DNA of 64,000 nt from Portulaca oleracea (taxonomy: Eukaryota > Streptophyta > Magnoliopsida > Caryophyllales > Portulacaceae), in contig CM055880.1 in NCBI GenBank assembly GCA_029582165.1, forward strand, positions 2,170,001 to 2,234,000, read 5' to 3'. The notes beneath the pieces are model-generated. The model saw only the letters and a list, made by a program, of their open reading frames with translations, had not been told where the DNA came from and did no database searches. Positions within the stretch are counted from its first letter, which is position 1; each line of letters opens with the position of its first letter. Both the position numbers and the translations under genes were made by a program. Below are positions 13,320-26,169 of the stretch, piece by piece.

Positions 13320-16300
13320 ATGGAGTTGAGTGAAGGGAAGATGTGGGGAATAGTGCCGTTCGTCGTGATGTTTTTGGTAGAAGGATGCACCATAGCCTTG
13401 ACCATAACCGCGAAATCGGCCATGGGACAAGGGATGAACCAGTTTGTGTTTGTGGCTTATACCAATGCACTCTCTTCTGTGCTTCTCCTTACTTACTCCC
13501 TCATCTTTCATAGAGATAGGTAAGATATATCGATATTCGATCTTTCTCTCTCTATATATATATATTACCCAAAACCCTAATCAAAATTAACTCGTATAAT
13601 TAAACTGGTGTATATATACATCCAAAAGCTGGTTTTTAAATCATGGGTCAATTTGCATCAGTTTCTCTTAATTGCAAAAATTAGGGCTAAAACTGCTACA
13701 ATATCTGATCACTCCGATAAGATTACAAAGTTGGTTTTGAGATTATGGTATACATACGTAATCTAATGGTGGTAATTTTGCTAATTCAAGTTGGGTTTGT
13801 TTTGGTTTGTGAAACAGCATGAAGAGGATATTCACAAAGAAGTTGATGGCAAGATTCTTCCTGCTTGGGCTTACAGGGTACGTATATACGTCGTCGTTTT
13901 AGTTTATTCACCCCCTGTATTATTATTCTTCATGCATGCACGTATGTATGTATGTATATATACTACATATATGAATGCACGATGTATATTCTAATTTGCT
14001 AGGTATATAGATACTTGAACAATGAAATCTTTTTCCTTTTTTTTTTTAACAAGGAATGAAATCTTTTTGTTGTTTGGCAATGTCCTTTGGGTATTTTACT
14101 AGCTAGTAATTTGATTGGTGGCCGGCTTTAAGGATCCCAATCTATGTAGGGAAAGCTACAAATTACCAAATATTGGGCCCTAGATTTATTTATTAGTTTG
14201 TCCTCACAAGTTTCTACAATTGAAAAGACTAATGATATGATTTTGGGGGAGATAAATACATTAGTGATAGACCTTTTCAATTTATCATAAATAACTTATC
14301 TTTGCACTCATCGGTTATTATTGATGAGTAATAGTTAATATTGACGAGTGTTAATGATAAGTTTTATTTACGATAAGTTGGAAAAAGCAGATAAACCCTA
14401 TATGCAATTATCATTGTCAAAAATTATTTTGTAACTCTATATCCAATTGGGATAATCATTTGGATTAATTGATTATTATAAGGATTTATAATTTATTAAG
14501 TTTTATTGACTATTTGAGATCAAGGATGTATATAATCCTTCCTCGCATAATATGTGTCGTTTTAATTAAACTTTCTTTTCTTATGGTATACATCATTTTT
14601 CATTTTTCAGTGACAAATTAATTATTATTTTATTAATTTATTCTTCTTAATAATTTAATTTATCCCTTCTTATTAATGAATACGCTTATAATTAATTAGA
14701 GATAACTAGATAACTCAACTTAAACTTATCTAGTAAATTATGTTAGCAATCTCCCTAGACTTAAACAACACTTACTACAAGAGGCATGGAGTATTACTTA
14801 ATTGAGTTTAATTTTAATAAAAAGTTAAAGTTATCATCCTGATGCTCTGTTATTTGGTTAGGTTGATTATAACTCTCTCAACTTATCCAAATCTAACATA
14901 ATTCTCCAAAAAAACATCCACTCTAAAAATACAATTCCCCAAAAAAACATTATAACTTATTTCAACCTATCATAACTTATCATAACTTATCCATCCAAAC
15001 CTAAAAATAACGTGACAAAAAAACAGGGTCTAAATGATTCATTGGTACCATTTAAAAGAAAATATATTGACCATGCATAATTTTTTTTTTTTAGAAAAAT
15101 ATTTTGTTTCCTATCTTTAAATGATACACTTGTGCTTTTGTTTTTTTGGGTGTGCTGGACATTTAACTTTTTTGAAAAAAGAAATTGGATTATTTTTCCT
15201 AGTGGTTTGGAAGATTTTAATGGTGGTGATAGATAATATTAGATATGGAATTGAATGATAATTGAACATGTGGATATATTGTTATTGCAGAGTAACAATA
15301 GCTCAGAACCTCGCATTTACGGGACTACGAGACAGCTCACCAATTGTTGTGTGTGCTATGGGAATGTTGCTTCCTTCCTATCAATTCTTCCTCTCCCTCC
15401 TTCTCGGGTACAAAATACTCGCTTCGTTCTTTTTTATCTGTTATTTACGATTTTCAATGTCAATTTTTAATCAATAATTAATAATATAAAATTTTATAAA
15501 AAAATTATAATATTATATTTTTTTTAATAGTATTTTTTATTATGGATCTAATGACATCAATTTTCTATAATGAATTATTATACAAATTAAAATATTATCG
15601 GTCAAAGATAAATAAAAACGAAGGTAGTATATATATATCATTATTCTTCATTATATATATGATTATTTATTTTCATCATTCTAAATAAAACAAGTATTTT
15701 TAGAAGCATTAATATTGTTTGTAAGTTATAATAAATAAAAAGAAAGATGAACTTTAAATATGTAAGAGATGGAGTAATTTTTATTAACGACCCATAATTT
15801 CTTGTAAATATAAGATATTTATAGAAACACAACGCGTTACTATGAACGCATAAAAATATGATTATGATTTATGAATGATTTTCTTATTATGGGGCCATGC
15901 ATGAAAACCAGATCAACCTTGATCAATAAGAACCACTGGATTTATTGTGTGGAGAATTCTTGATATTATTGTTACTTCAGTCCCCAAAATTATCCCAATC
16001 TCTTTGTTTATTGGTACCCTTTTTTTCCTTTCTTATTTACTTTAATTTTGTGACATAATGCTACCTATGGCCTTAATTTTCTAATTTTAATTTTTGACAA
16101 ACAAAAAAAAAAACCAAATTTAAATGTCAGATGTCAGCATCACCTGAAATAAATATTGGTTACGTCACGGTCTTGAATCCTCTTGACAGTGATTCCTGGG
16201 CCCAGGGAGAAAGAATCAATTTGCTATACGTCACTCAATAATTAATTCAGAATGGATTAATATTTAATTAATCAATGAACTAATGGTTAATTGGTTTATC

Positions 16301-19300
16301 TTTAATTTAATTATTTTAATCTTGATGATTTGGAAGAGAGAGGGTGACTTTATGGAATGGAAGTAGAATTTCATCTATATAAGTCTTTTTGGTGTTAGGG
16401 TATATATGGTCAAAAAATAGGTGTACACCAATAAATAAATTAGTTAGTATATTATTACAAAGTAGTTGCCTTCATATGAAATTCTTTCATTTAAAAGTTA
16501 ACAAAATGCATCAATATATGTCGATTTAAATAGTTTGATACTTATTTCTAAGTGAGATTCAGAGTACTCTTGTAATAGGATAGGTATATTTGTATGCAAG
16601 TTAATGGTAAATTTGACCTTTAACAATAGATACAAAGGATTAAAAAAATTGTAAAATATGGATATTTTCATAATAATTTATCTCAATATAAGTGAGTAAC
16701 CAATAAATAAATTTTGGACTATTTTCTTCAAATTTGCTTATGAATAAATAGATTAATAATCTTAAATAAAACTATCACTCGAAAATGACTTGTTACCTCA
16801 TAAATCATAACATTTAGGCAATAAGTGGCATGTACTATATATCGCTCAAAAATTTAACTTTATCATATGTTTAGTAAACAACCTTAATTAAGCAATATGT
16901 GGCATGTACTATATATAATGAAAAGGATTAGAAAAGTTGGCACATGCTAATTTGAGAATATATTACGTATTCAATTTGTTGAATAGTGTCCTTCTGAAAA
17001 GAGGACACATTAGATACTATATATTAATTGTTATCTCAATGTTCAAAACATTATATTCAATAATGCTTATCATTATGTCAATGTGGGTCATTAGATGTAT
17101 CATTACACTATCAATAACATAAACTTGTTGTATCATCATATCACCTCATTCAAAACAGCATGCTACAATTGATTAATTTAATTAGCACATTGATTTGTGC
17201 ATTACCATAATGCATACAATGTGATTATGCATACATAACCCTTTTTTTTTGGTAATGATACAACTATTATACTTATATCATAATTAATGTGATACTTAAT
17301 CATTCAACACTTTGTTGATTCATCAATATCTAGCGCTATATGCATGAACCACGTGTAGAATATGCATGAACTACGTGCAGTCAACTTTTAAAAACTTTTA
17401 CTATTAATTTCTCTATATTCATATATAATATTCTATCATATAAAACTACCACGTAAAAATACAATTTTATAATTTTATGGAAAACCTAGAGTATCAAATA
17501 TCATTAAAAAAAACAAAATAATAACTATTAAGAAATAGAGGAATTAAGTATAATTTCATTCTACTAATCTTTAAACATACTCAAAATGAAAGGAAAAAAA
17601 CTATATAAATATTACTGTACCTACAACAACAACAAACTCCCAAACAAAGCTCGATTTGAATGCATTTTGAAGATTCAGATGTAAGCAATCTTTTCACATA
17701 AACTGAAATTCATGAAAAGGTTGATTTCCGCAAGCCCACAAAAAGCCATCCATAAAATTTACCTATGCAACTATATATACCCTAAAACCCAAAAATATAT
17801 ACTGATATATGATGATTTTATATATAAATTGACTGAATGTTTGGCCTATATATACTTAATTGTGGATATATACATAATTATAGGAAGGCAAAGTTGAACT
17901 GGAGAGTAAGCACAAGGATAAAGATTGCTGGTGTGATGATCTCAATATTTGGAGCTCTAATGGTGGCTTGCTATATGGGTCCCCCTATTCTATCTGGTCC
18001 ATTGTTCCATCATAGACTCCTTCAGGGTCCAAACCCTCTCTTCATCTTCATTTCTGCTACCAATGAATGGATGTTTGGTACCTTTTTGCTCGCCGCCGCC
18101 ACCTTCTTCATTGCCATTTGGGGCATGATTCAGGTATGTTTATACGATAATAACAACTTCCAATGTGAACCCTGGTTCAGTAAAATTTTACAATATTCAA
18201 ATGTAAGTAGTCTTACATCTGCATGCATTATTGTCTACGTACACATGCATGCAATATACTTGTGTAGATAAACCCCTAATTTCTTATGCTAACAATAATA
18301 ACAACAATATTGAGGAAAATTACAACCTACTTGGAATCTCATCTAGATGAAACATAAAAGGAGATTTAAATATTTTTATACATGTAAGAGTATAATAGTT
18401 AACAATGTAACTTTCAGTGTGAACTTTACTTCTATAAAGTCTATCGTGAATTGAATATAACTATATAGACAGTGTTATACGCGCAAATAATCAAATATTA
18501 TTGTCATCATTGCAAGGGTAGAAAGACAATATGCTATGCAATGTACATGTGTAGATAAAACCTAGTGTCTCAATAAGAGATTCAGATGTAGACAATTTTA
18601 TATATATACGAACAGTTTTTGAGCCTTATTGTCATTATTTTTTCAATGGTTAGGTATCAACATTCACAAGCTTCCCAGATATGATGGTGATAGTAACTTG
18701 TTACACAATATTTGGGACCTTCCAAACAGCATTTGTGGACATAATGTTGAATGGTGACCTAAATGCTTGGAAATTGAAGATGGATTTGGAGCTACTTATC
18801 ATCATCTTAACAGTAAGTGCCTATATATGTTACTTCATTTTCAAGTTGCAAGTCAACCTCACATTATTCTTCATAATTTTCCTTTAGATGACATTATTGC
18901 TCCTATTTTTTTTTAAAAAAAATAAATTGGCAAGTATATGAAGACATATTATGCTAAATTGTTAACACATTTTGTTTTTGGTAGGCATTGTTTGGGACAT
19001 TAGGAAGAAGCAGAATCCAAGCATGGGTTATGAGCTTGAAAGGCCCAATGTATGTGGCCATGTTTAAACCTGCTGGGATTTTTTGGGCCTGTACTTTCGG
19101 CCTTAGCTTATTCGGCAGTGCTCTTAAATATGGAAAGTAAGTATTTATATTATGCGATTTGTATGAAAATATATTGAGTTATACTTAGACCCGTCAAATT
19201 TGACCCGGTATGAAAACCTAATCCGACCCCGAAAACTTTGGGTCTTAAACACAATTGTCTCGGGCCAGCACCTGAAAAACCTGCAAATTTATGGGTCAAA

Positions 19301-19741
19301 TCCGCCCCATCCCACCCGCGTGTTTGACCAGCACCCGCGTGTTTGACCAGAAAGATTTACTTTTTAAGATAAACTCTATTAGAATATGTGAATTTCTGTT
19401 AGAATTCATGACTATTAAACTATAAATACAACTCATTCATTTGTTATTTCTATTTTTAAGTTGAAACATTTATAATAATCTATCACTACTAGAAAATAAA
19501 AAGAATAGTATTTAGAGACAAGTTTTTTAAAAGAAAAAAAACGTGAATTAATTAAATTTTCTCTCTTTCGATGTGATGCAGTGTAATTGGTACGATAATA
19601 GTAGGAATCGGGTACTTCACAATACTCTATGGAGTCAAGCGAGAAGGAAAAGAAGACCAACAATCCAAATCGCGAGCTTCTGAAGACATCAAAGCTCCTC
19701 TTTTGCAACAACAAAACGATCAAAACGATGAACAAGTTTGA
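13320..19741 (+). CDS. WAT1-related (EamA/UMAMIT) membrane transporter, copy 2
   Basis: Seven exons: 13320–13519, 13818–13877, 15291–15407, 17884–18133, 18654–18812, 18985–19136, 19582–19741 (365 aa). Two introns are long (about 1.4 and 2.5 kb). Family blocks include GMNQFVFVAYTNALSS, VTIAQNLAFTGLRDSSPIVV, a KAKLNWR linker, ISIFGALMVACYMGPPIL, GPMYVAMFKPAGIFWA and a hydrophilic tail with KAPLLQQQ. It should be a ten-helix exporter like copy 1, with two EamA halves. Exon sizes and phases match copy 1 (last exons 159, 152 and ~155 nt), which supports tandem duplication, but the proteins are clearly diverged and may not share a substrate. The start ATG precedes helix 1 directly (MELSEGKMWGIVPFVVM). 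A pyrimidine/GATA-like repeat (TATCTA)n lies just upstream near 13240–13290. Confidence 0.92.
19190..19365 (+). repeat. GACCCG-rich fragment with a 19-bp tandem copy in intron 6 of copy 2
   Basis: GC-rich words such as GACCCG and CCACCCGCG stand out from the AT-rich intron. The 19-mer CACCCGCGTGTTTGACCAG occurs twice in direct contact (19313–19331 and 19332–19350). It resembles the ends of hAT-type elements, but no boundaries are clear. Confidence 0.5.
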
Positions 19742-20374
19742 AAAACAACGACTCCTGCACTATTAACCAAGAGTGCGAAATAAAAAAAAAAAATTGTTCG
19801 ATCGATAATATTCGATCATATGGTAAAATTTTTTAGATGCAGGAGCTTTGTTGATCAAAACATGTGAGCTTAATGGACGTACGTACGTATGTAACATGGT
19901 TTAATGTAAATAATTAAGTATTTTCGTTGTATCAATGAATATTCTCAAGCCCCAATTTTATTAGGGAAATTGAGAATATATGTGTACGTAGTATGGAAGC
20001 ATGAGAAGTTGGTACGTTACGTACGTCCTTCTATTTGAGGGTTTAGTTTAATTTTCCTTTTAGTTTTGCATGTACCGTGTCGTCTTTTGTAATTTTTCTT
20101 AAATTAATGAAAAATTAAAGAGGAAAAATAAATATTCAAATTTCATCTTATATGGCGAGTACCTTAATAGTTAGTTTCATACTATATCTTGTGAAATTTA
20201 TTTCCTTAAATTTACAAGTAGAGTTGTTTTGTGTACGCAAAAGTATGTATATGGAGAGACAAACTCCGTAATCCATATGATCGATGAATAAATTATCATG
20301 GAACATAAATTGCATTATTCAGTATTCCCATAAAATTTATTTGAAATTGTACGTCTCTACATTTATCATAATAT

Positions 20375-20592
20375 TACTCCCTCGGTTCTATATTAATTGT
20401 TCATTGATGTTACTAATTTCATAACAATATATAATATTATAGTATATCTGTATATGAAAGTACTATCAGTAAATTCATTATAAAAAAAAATATTATCATA
20501 AGAATATAATAATGTAGTTTTTTGATAAAATATGTTACGAGAAATTCTTAATCAAATAAATACATTTCGACGGTAAATATGGAGAGGGAGTA
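20375..20592. mobile_element. Stowaway-like MITE
   Basis: The left end TACTCCCTCGGTTCTA and right end AGAGGGAGTA form inverted ends of the CTCCCTCCG class known from Stowaway (Tc1/mariner) MITEs, with TA at both borders. About 218 bp, AT-rich, non-coding. Confidence 0.7.
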
Positions 20593-20922
20593 TATTACTA
20601 TGATAGAATTTGTTTTGGTGTTGTGCTCGTCATTGATTGGTGCTTGCGTGCTGCATGCATGCAAAGTGCAGACATACGTGGGTGAATTAAGGTTTTTTTC
20701 TTAACCAAAACAAAAATATTAAAAGAAGTAATTAATGTTCACTCTATATATTCAATCTTTTGTTAACAAGCCTTATTTAGGATTGCACGCAATAGCACGA
20801 ATGAGTTTAGGTAAAGATTTAGTTACCAAAACCAATGTGATTTACATTAAATTAATATATAGGGTAATTCACTAGATTAATTATCTACATCTTGTCCAAA
20901 CCAATTTTTCCACATTATTTTT

Positions 20923-21052
20923 TGGCGGATCTAAATATTTTAATTAGGAGTGTTCACTACACTATTATATTTCATCAGATACACAAAAGATTCATAATTT
21001 TTATCCCAAATTATACTGTTTTTTTTTTTAACCGATGGCTATGGCCACCTTT
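20923..21052 (+). mobile_element. MITE-like element with GGGCGGATC ends, copy 3
   Basis: Begins GGCGGATCTAAATA, shares ATTAGGAGTG, CATAATTTTTATC and CCGATGGCTATGGCCACC with the copies at 4584 and 9714, and lacks the right-hand GGATCCGCCC end. A degraded family member. Confidence 0.55.
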
Positions 21053-21470
21053 GAATTACACTGGAACCCTCCAATGTCTTATGATCAAGAAAGCAACGAA
21101 ATAACGACTCTAACATAGTGATTAATTGGAAGAAGAAAAAAAGTCGAATGCTAATAATATTTTTTGTGACTCTAATCTTATAACTTTAGTTTAAAGAAAT
21201 ATAATATTAGTGTAAATACGATGTAACCTTCGATATGTCTTAATTTTAAGATTGTTCTTAATTAACGTGCACTCTATTATGTGTATATATATATATACAC
21301 ACATATATAATGCATGTATATATGATAAAAATGGAATAAAATGAGGATAAAATAAAATTGTAAAGTTAGAAATCCTATTTAAGATTCTTGGTTGAAAAGA
21401 GAAGTAGGGGGAACACTTTCTTTGACTTGTCATACAAAGATAATGCTCTTTTCAAAAACAATAATAATAC

Positions 21471-22311
21471 GGTTTTGCTAATCGTCGCCCTGGGGCGATG
21501 GTTAAAAAAGAATCTTATCCACTTTTTAATTTTTAAAATCTTTTATAATTTAATCTATCTAATAAAGGATCACCTTCTTTAAATAAATTATAATTTATTA
21601 TCAATTCAAATCTACACAATATAAACAAATCTACAAAAATCTTGTCATTACCTAATTAATAATCTTTTTAAAAGAATTTTTTCTGAAAATATCATATAAC
21701 CCTAAAATTTATTATTTTATGGAATTTGAATATAACTGCGATCATGTTTAATTGCTGTAAAAGGATGATGTGTTGAACCTGCGCCATAGTTACGGGTAGT
21801 TAATTACATGCTAATAAATGGTAACTTCATTTGTTTAATAGATCACTTTCTTCAATTTTGTGTTGTATGTTTGACTAAAATGTCTCCTTTAATTTGCCTT
21901 CTTATGTTTTCCTCTGCTTCTTCTTTTCTAAGGGAGGGAGAAAGTAATTTAGCAAATTTTGATATGTCAATTGAAATTAACTGTGACTTGAAACTTGGAA
22001 GAGAGAAATTAAGAAATGCATCTGATAGAAGATGATCTCCAGTTATATTCAAATCCAATAAAATAATAAATTTTAGGGTTATATGATATTTTTAGAAAAA
22101 AAAAATTTTAAAAGGAAAACTAATTAGGTAATGACAAGATTTTTGTAGATTCGTTTATATTTTGCAGATTTGAATAAATACTAAATTATATTTTTTTTTG
22201 AAAATGTGATCTTTTCTCATATAGATTAAATTATGTAAGATTTTAAAAATAAAAAAAAATGGATAAGATTCTTTCTTAACCATCGCCCCCAGGGCGACGA
22301 TTAGCAAAACC
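21471..22311. mobile_element. 841-bp foldback element with ~250-bp terminal inverted repeats (Mutator-like)
   Basis: The arms 21471–21720 and 22066–22311 are inverted copies starting GGTTTTGCTAATCGTCGCCC. The first 45 bases match almost perfectly and the rest at lower identity, with small indels. Long terminal repeats of this kind are typical of Mutator-like non-autonomous elements. A 9-bp target duplication is not evident at the borders. The ~340-bp core carries overlapping open frames on both strands (about 75 and 68 codons) without recognisable motifs; it could be captured host DNA. Confidence 0.75.
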
Positions 22312-22575
22312 GATAAAAATAAAACATAACAAGATGATGTTATTGATTAAGATAATGACAAATCTTTATTCACATAAATACTCCTACATACATTATTAAT
22401 TTAAGCAATACATAAGCTAACTCCAAAGGAAATGACCTTCCAAAACATATTTCAAATTAGATTAGTTCATCCCTAGCTAATCTTATTTTATATAATCAAG
22501 AAGTGGCTCTTCCTAACCCCAAAGCATACATGAATTAAGTTCGAATTAAGAGCCGCATAATTGTAATTAAGCTAA

Positions 22576-23823
22576 ATGGGCAAATTAGTAGCCTCAATCC
22601 ATGCAATTACATGGACATGTTTAACTTTGTTAGGGTTAATTTCTGCAAAAGTTTACATTGTTGGGGATGAAGCTGGTTGGGGTCCAGGCAACAATTACTC
22701 GTCCTGGGTTCGAGGCAAGACATTTTCAAAAGGAGATGTACTCGGTATGTAGTTTTTCATCATATTTGCTTCTTCGTTCGCTCTTAGTTATCTGGTGAAT
22801 GGATTATTCGGTTAAATTGGTCAGTAAAATAAAGTCAGTTTCGATATATAGAATTATCATCTCAATGGTCATTGAATTGATTTACACCGTAATCAAATTT
22901 ATATATAGGATAATTGGATTCTAATAATCTTTATTTTCACCAATTGGACAATGGTGAACCGTACTTTCACTTTGTATTCTGGTGGTCCAAAAAAATAAAA
23001 TTGGATTGTAGTGGGATATTTTAAAGGGAATCATAGATTTTGTGTTGCATTTGATTCAAAACTTAGTATAACACTTTACAATGATTTTTAATGAATTTAC
23101 AGAGTTTCTCCCAAATTTTTTTCATTTTTTTACTATTTTTTATGATTTTTTCACTTTTATTATTTTTAAAAAAATCATAATAATTATTCGGAGTCTCAAA
23201 AAAATAATTTAAAAAAAGTTTTAGAAACTACAATTCATTAACTTTTTAGGGGCAGGAACGAAAAAACAAATACAATATAGTGTAGGAATGAAAAAAAATA
23301 AGAAGAATGTGGAGGTGGATTTGGTACCACTACAATCCAATTTTTTTGAATGTATAGAATCTGAAAGATTCCACCATTGTTCAATTGGTGAAAGTAGGGA
23401 TTATTAGAATCCAATTATCCTTTATATATATGCATATAAAGTCATTTTAAAACTAGGATTTCCTATTTTTCGATTCAAATCGTACCTAGATAAATTTTGC
23501 TCATATATATATAGTTAATAGTAGCATTGGATAGAGTTGAAGAAAAAAAAAAAAAGGATGTAGCTTACATAATGGATGAGATTAATGATATTTGTTGTCC
23601 TTGTCATGGTTGTTGTTTTGCAGTATTTCATTATGGAGAAGGCTACAGTGTTGAAGAAGTGACTGCTGAAAAATACAAGAAATGTGATCCAACAAACCCA
23701 TTATTTTCAGGGACAAATGGCAACACATCAATCCCTCTCACCAAGGCTGGAATGCACTACTTCATTGGAGGTGCCTTTGAAGAATGTCCTCATGGCATGA
23801 ATCTCACCATTAGAGTTCATTAA
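22576..23823 (+). CDS. short secreted phytocyanin (plantacyanin-like) lacking most copper ligands
   Basis: Two exons, 22576–22744 and 23624–23823 (122 aa). Residues 1–24 form a signal peptide ending LGLISA, followed by KVYIVGDEAGW, the usual start of a mature phytocyanin. The fold signature continues with SSWVRGKTFSKGDVLVFHY and ends …HYFIGGAFEECPHGMNLTIRVH, with no Pro/Ser-rich tail or GPI signal, as in plantacyanins. Aligned by eye to type I copper phytocyanins, the first His is replaced (Tyr64 region), the Cys ligand is Gly105 and the second His is Glu110; only Met115 remains. The structural disulfide pair Cys77/Cys111 is kept. It probably does not bind type I copper, like early nodulin-like proteins, and would act in the apoplast. 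The intron is mostly a MITE. Confidence 0.88.
22908..23420. mobile_element. 513-bp MITE inside the phytocyanin intron
   Basis: Inverted ends GGATAATTGGATTCTAATAA (left) and its complement ending CCAATTATCC (right) continue for more than 50 bp with a few differences. The element is flanked by a direct 10-bp repeat TTTATATATA at 22898–22907 and 23421–23430. A 9–10-bp duplication fits a Mutator-like MITE, though the flank is AT-simple. It makes up over half of the 879-bp intron. Confidence 0.8.
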
Positions 23824-24229
23824 TTCTTACACATCTTTATTATATGTATATGCTCAATTTACATTAATTTGTAATAAGTAGTACTCTTACAAATTTTTCA
23901 TTAATTAGGCATATAAGAAAATTTGCAATAATAACTCACTTTTAGTATAAGTCTTACGTTTGTGAAACTTTGAGAGATCTAAACATAGGCTTAGCCTTAT
24001 TGTATCATATATTCATATAGATTATATCCAGGAGTTTATACATACTCCCACTTTCACGTCAGCAAATAAAGCACGCATTGTATTTATTTATCGGGATTAA
24101 AAATAGAAAATAATTAAGCGGTTATTGCTAAAGGGAGTACAAACTCCCGAGAACATTTAGTGTATTGCATAGTCTTATTGGGATAAATATCATCACCTGA
24201 GATGCATAATGGTCAATAATACCTTGTCT
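23824..24229. other. spacer between phytocyanin and copia element
   Basis: 3' UTR and intergenic AT-rich sequence. Nothing else is recognisable. Confidence 0.6.
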
Positions 24230-24234
24230 TCACC

Positions 24235-24410
24235 TGTGAAGTATATTGACAGTTAGTTAAGGGTTGTTACAGGTTGTTGTAGTTTGTTATTTTCCCTTCC
24301 TTTTCTGTTTTGTAGCTGTTGTATATATACCCTCATTTGGGGTACTTTGGAATCAGAAATGAAGATACAAAATCCTTCCAATTTTGATCTCTCTTAACTC
24401 AAGTTTTACA
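24235..24410 (+). repeat. copia 5' LTR
   Basis: 176 bp, TG…CA ends, identical to the 3' LTR except GCTGTTG against GCTGCTG and AATCAG against AATAAG. It carries a GTATATATAC box that may serve as the promoter TATA. Confidence 0.95.
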
Positions 24411-24461
24411 TGGTATCAGAGCCGAAAGGTTCTTCTCTCAAATTTTTTCCTTTTTTCATCT

Positions 24462-25543
24462 ATGTCGACTGGAGAGGGTATTTACAATGATGATCCTTTG
24501 TTCTTGCAAGCACCAGATCATCCTGGTCTGCAATTGATCAATATCAAACTTAATGGAGCCAATTTCAGCGTTGGAGCAGAGCTATGCAGATGGCACTTAG
24601 AACCAAGAACAAGTTGGGATTCTTGGATGGTAAGTGCATCAAACCTGCTGTGAATGATTCTTCATATAATCAGTGGATTCGTGTAGACGGCATGGTGATG
24701 AGTTGGTTATTGGGGGCAATGGTTACAGAGCTATCAGAATCATTCATGTATGTTGATTCTGCACAGTTCTTATGGAGTGAGTTGGTTGAGAGATTTGGGG
24801 AGAGTAATGGACCATTGTTGTATCAGATTGGTAAAGAAATTACTGATCTGTATCAAGGAATAAACAGTGTAGTTGTTTACTACACAAAATTGAAGAAACT
24901 ATGGGAAGAATTGAATGCTTACTCTGACATTCCTATATGTGGATGTACCAAGAATTGTGAAGCTCTCAAGAAGATGCTTGAAATTGAAGAAAAGAAGAAG
25001 TTAGTACACTTCTTAGTTCATCTGAATGATGAATATGATTCAATCAGAAGTCAAATACTTCTGCAAGATCCTCTGCCAAGCATAAATAAAGCTTATGCTA
25101 TGATTCAGAGGGTGGAAAAACAAAGGCAAATTTCTGGTCACATTGGTTCTGTCAGGGAGTTTGCTGCAAATACAATAAAAGTTTCAAATACTTCAGGGGC
25201 TTTCTTTTCAAAGGGTGCAGGAAGAGGAAAGTTCGACAAGAAAGACAAGGCAGCACTGTATTGCACTTATTGCAAGAAACAAGGGCATACCATTGATCAA
25301 TGTTTCAAGTTGGTGGGTTACCCAGAATGGTATGACAAGTCAAGGATTGACAAAGGGTTTAACAAGGTTGCTGCAAATATTACCAGTTCAGAAGTTGAGA
25401 TTACTCCTTTGGATGATCAAGGGGACACTAAAGTCACTACTAGTCAGATGGATGCAAGCATGATACAGACTTTAGTGGCTCAAGAGATGATGAAATGGAT
25501 GAAAGGTAGGCAGGAGGGCAGCAACAATAGAAACCTGATTTAA
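24462..25543 (+). pseudogene. copia gag (frameshifted)
   Basis: Begins with an ATG at 24462 (MSTGEG…DPLFLQAPDHPG). A one-base disruption near 24566 then moves it into the frame of 24584–25543. The second part has the copia capsid pattern (MQMALRTKNKLGFLDGK, later LYQGINSVVVYYTKLKKLWEEL) and a zinc knuckle CTYCKKQGHTIDQC of the CX2CX4HX4C type at about 25262–25303. It ends at a TAA where the pol frame should continue. Inactive. Confidence 0.9.
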
Positions 25544-25558
25544 ACAATCTAAGAACCA

Positions 25559-26169
25559 TTGGGTGTCTTTGTTATACTCATAACAATGGTATACAAGATA
25601 AGTTTGCCCCTAGAGCAACTTTGTATTCTCCTAGGATACACTACTGATCTCAAAGGATATAAAGTTCTTGATTTACAAACCAAACGTGTTTTTCATAGTA
25701 GGGACATTATTTTTCATGAAAATATTTTTCCTTTTAAACAAAATTTGACTCCAGAATCTAATGTTGATGACACTCAAGGAGATTCCCTCTTTCCTGTTCT
25801 TGATCATTTTCCTGACATTGAAAATCCTTATTTCATTCCTCATCCTACTGCCTCATCTTCTAATCATAATCAACAACATTATTCTCCTATTTCACAACAC
25901 AGAACTCCTTCTATTCATAATTTTCCCAACAATGTTTCACATAGAGCTTCTCTTCCTGAATCAAATACTTCCCATCAAACTTCACATCATGAATCTCCCT
26001 CCATACAGGCCATATCTCCATCTCAACCATCATGCTCTTCTCCCAATTTAAGAAGGTCTACAAGAGCTAGAGGCCCTCCCTCTTGGCTAAAAGATTTTTC
26101 CTGTACAGGGAAACCTAATACAAAAGCTACAGCAACATCTTTTTCTACTGTTTCTGAACCTACTGTCTC
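25559..26169 (+). pseudogene. copia integrase C-terminal remnant
   Basis: The frame carries the end of a copia integrase: the GYTTDLKGYKVLDLQTKRVF block with HSRDIIFHENIFPF, then a Ser/Pro/His-rich linker and RRSTRARGPPSWLKDF, the usual lead into reverse transcriptase. Protease and the integrase catalytic core (HHCC and DDE) should lie between gag and this piece and are absent, so about 1.3 kb was deleted. The frame is cut at 26169 by the solo LTR. Confidence 0.85.

Larger units (their letters stand above)
19742..21470. other. intergenic region downstream of WAT1-related copy 2
   Basis: Holds the 3' UTR of the transporter, one Stowaway-like MITE (20375–20592) and one GGGCGGATC element (20923–21052). 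I see no gene. Confidence 0.6.

Noticed and set aside
14525..14800. Possible Stowaway MITE (ATCCTTCCTCGCATAA … GAGGCATGGAGTATTA)
   Set aside because: The ends are too diverged to pair convincingly.
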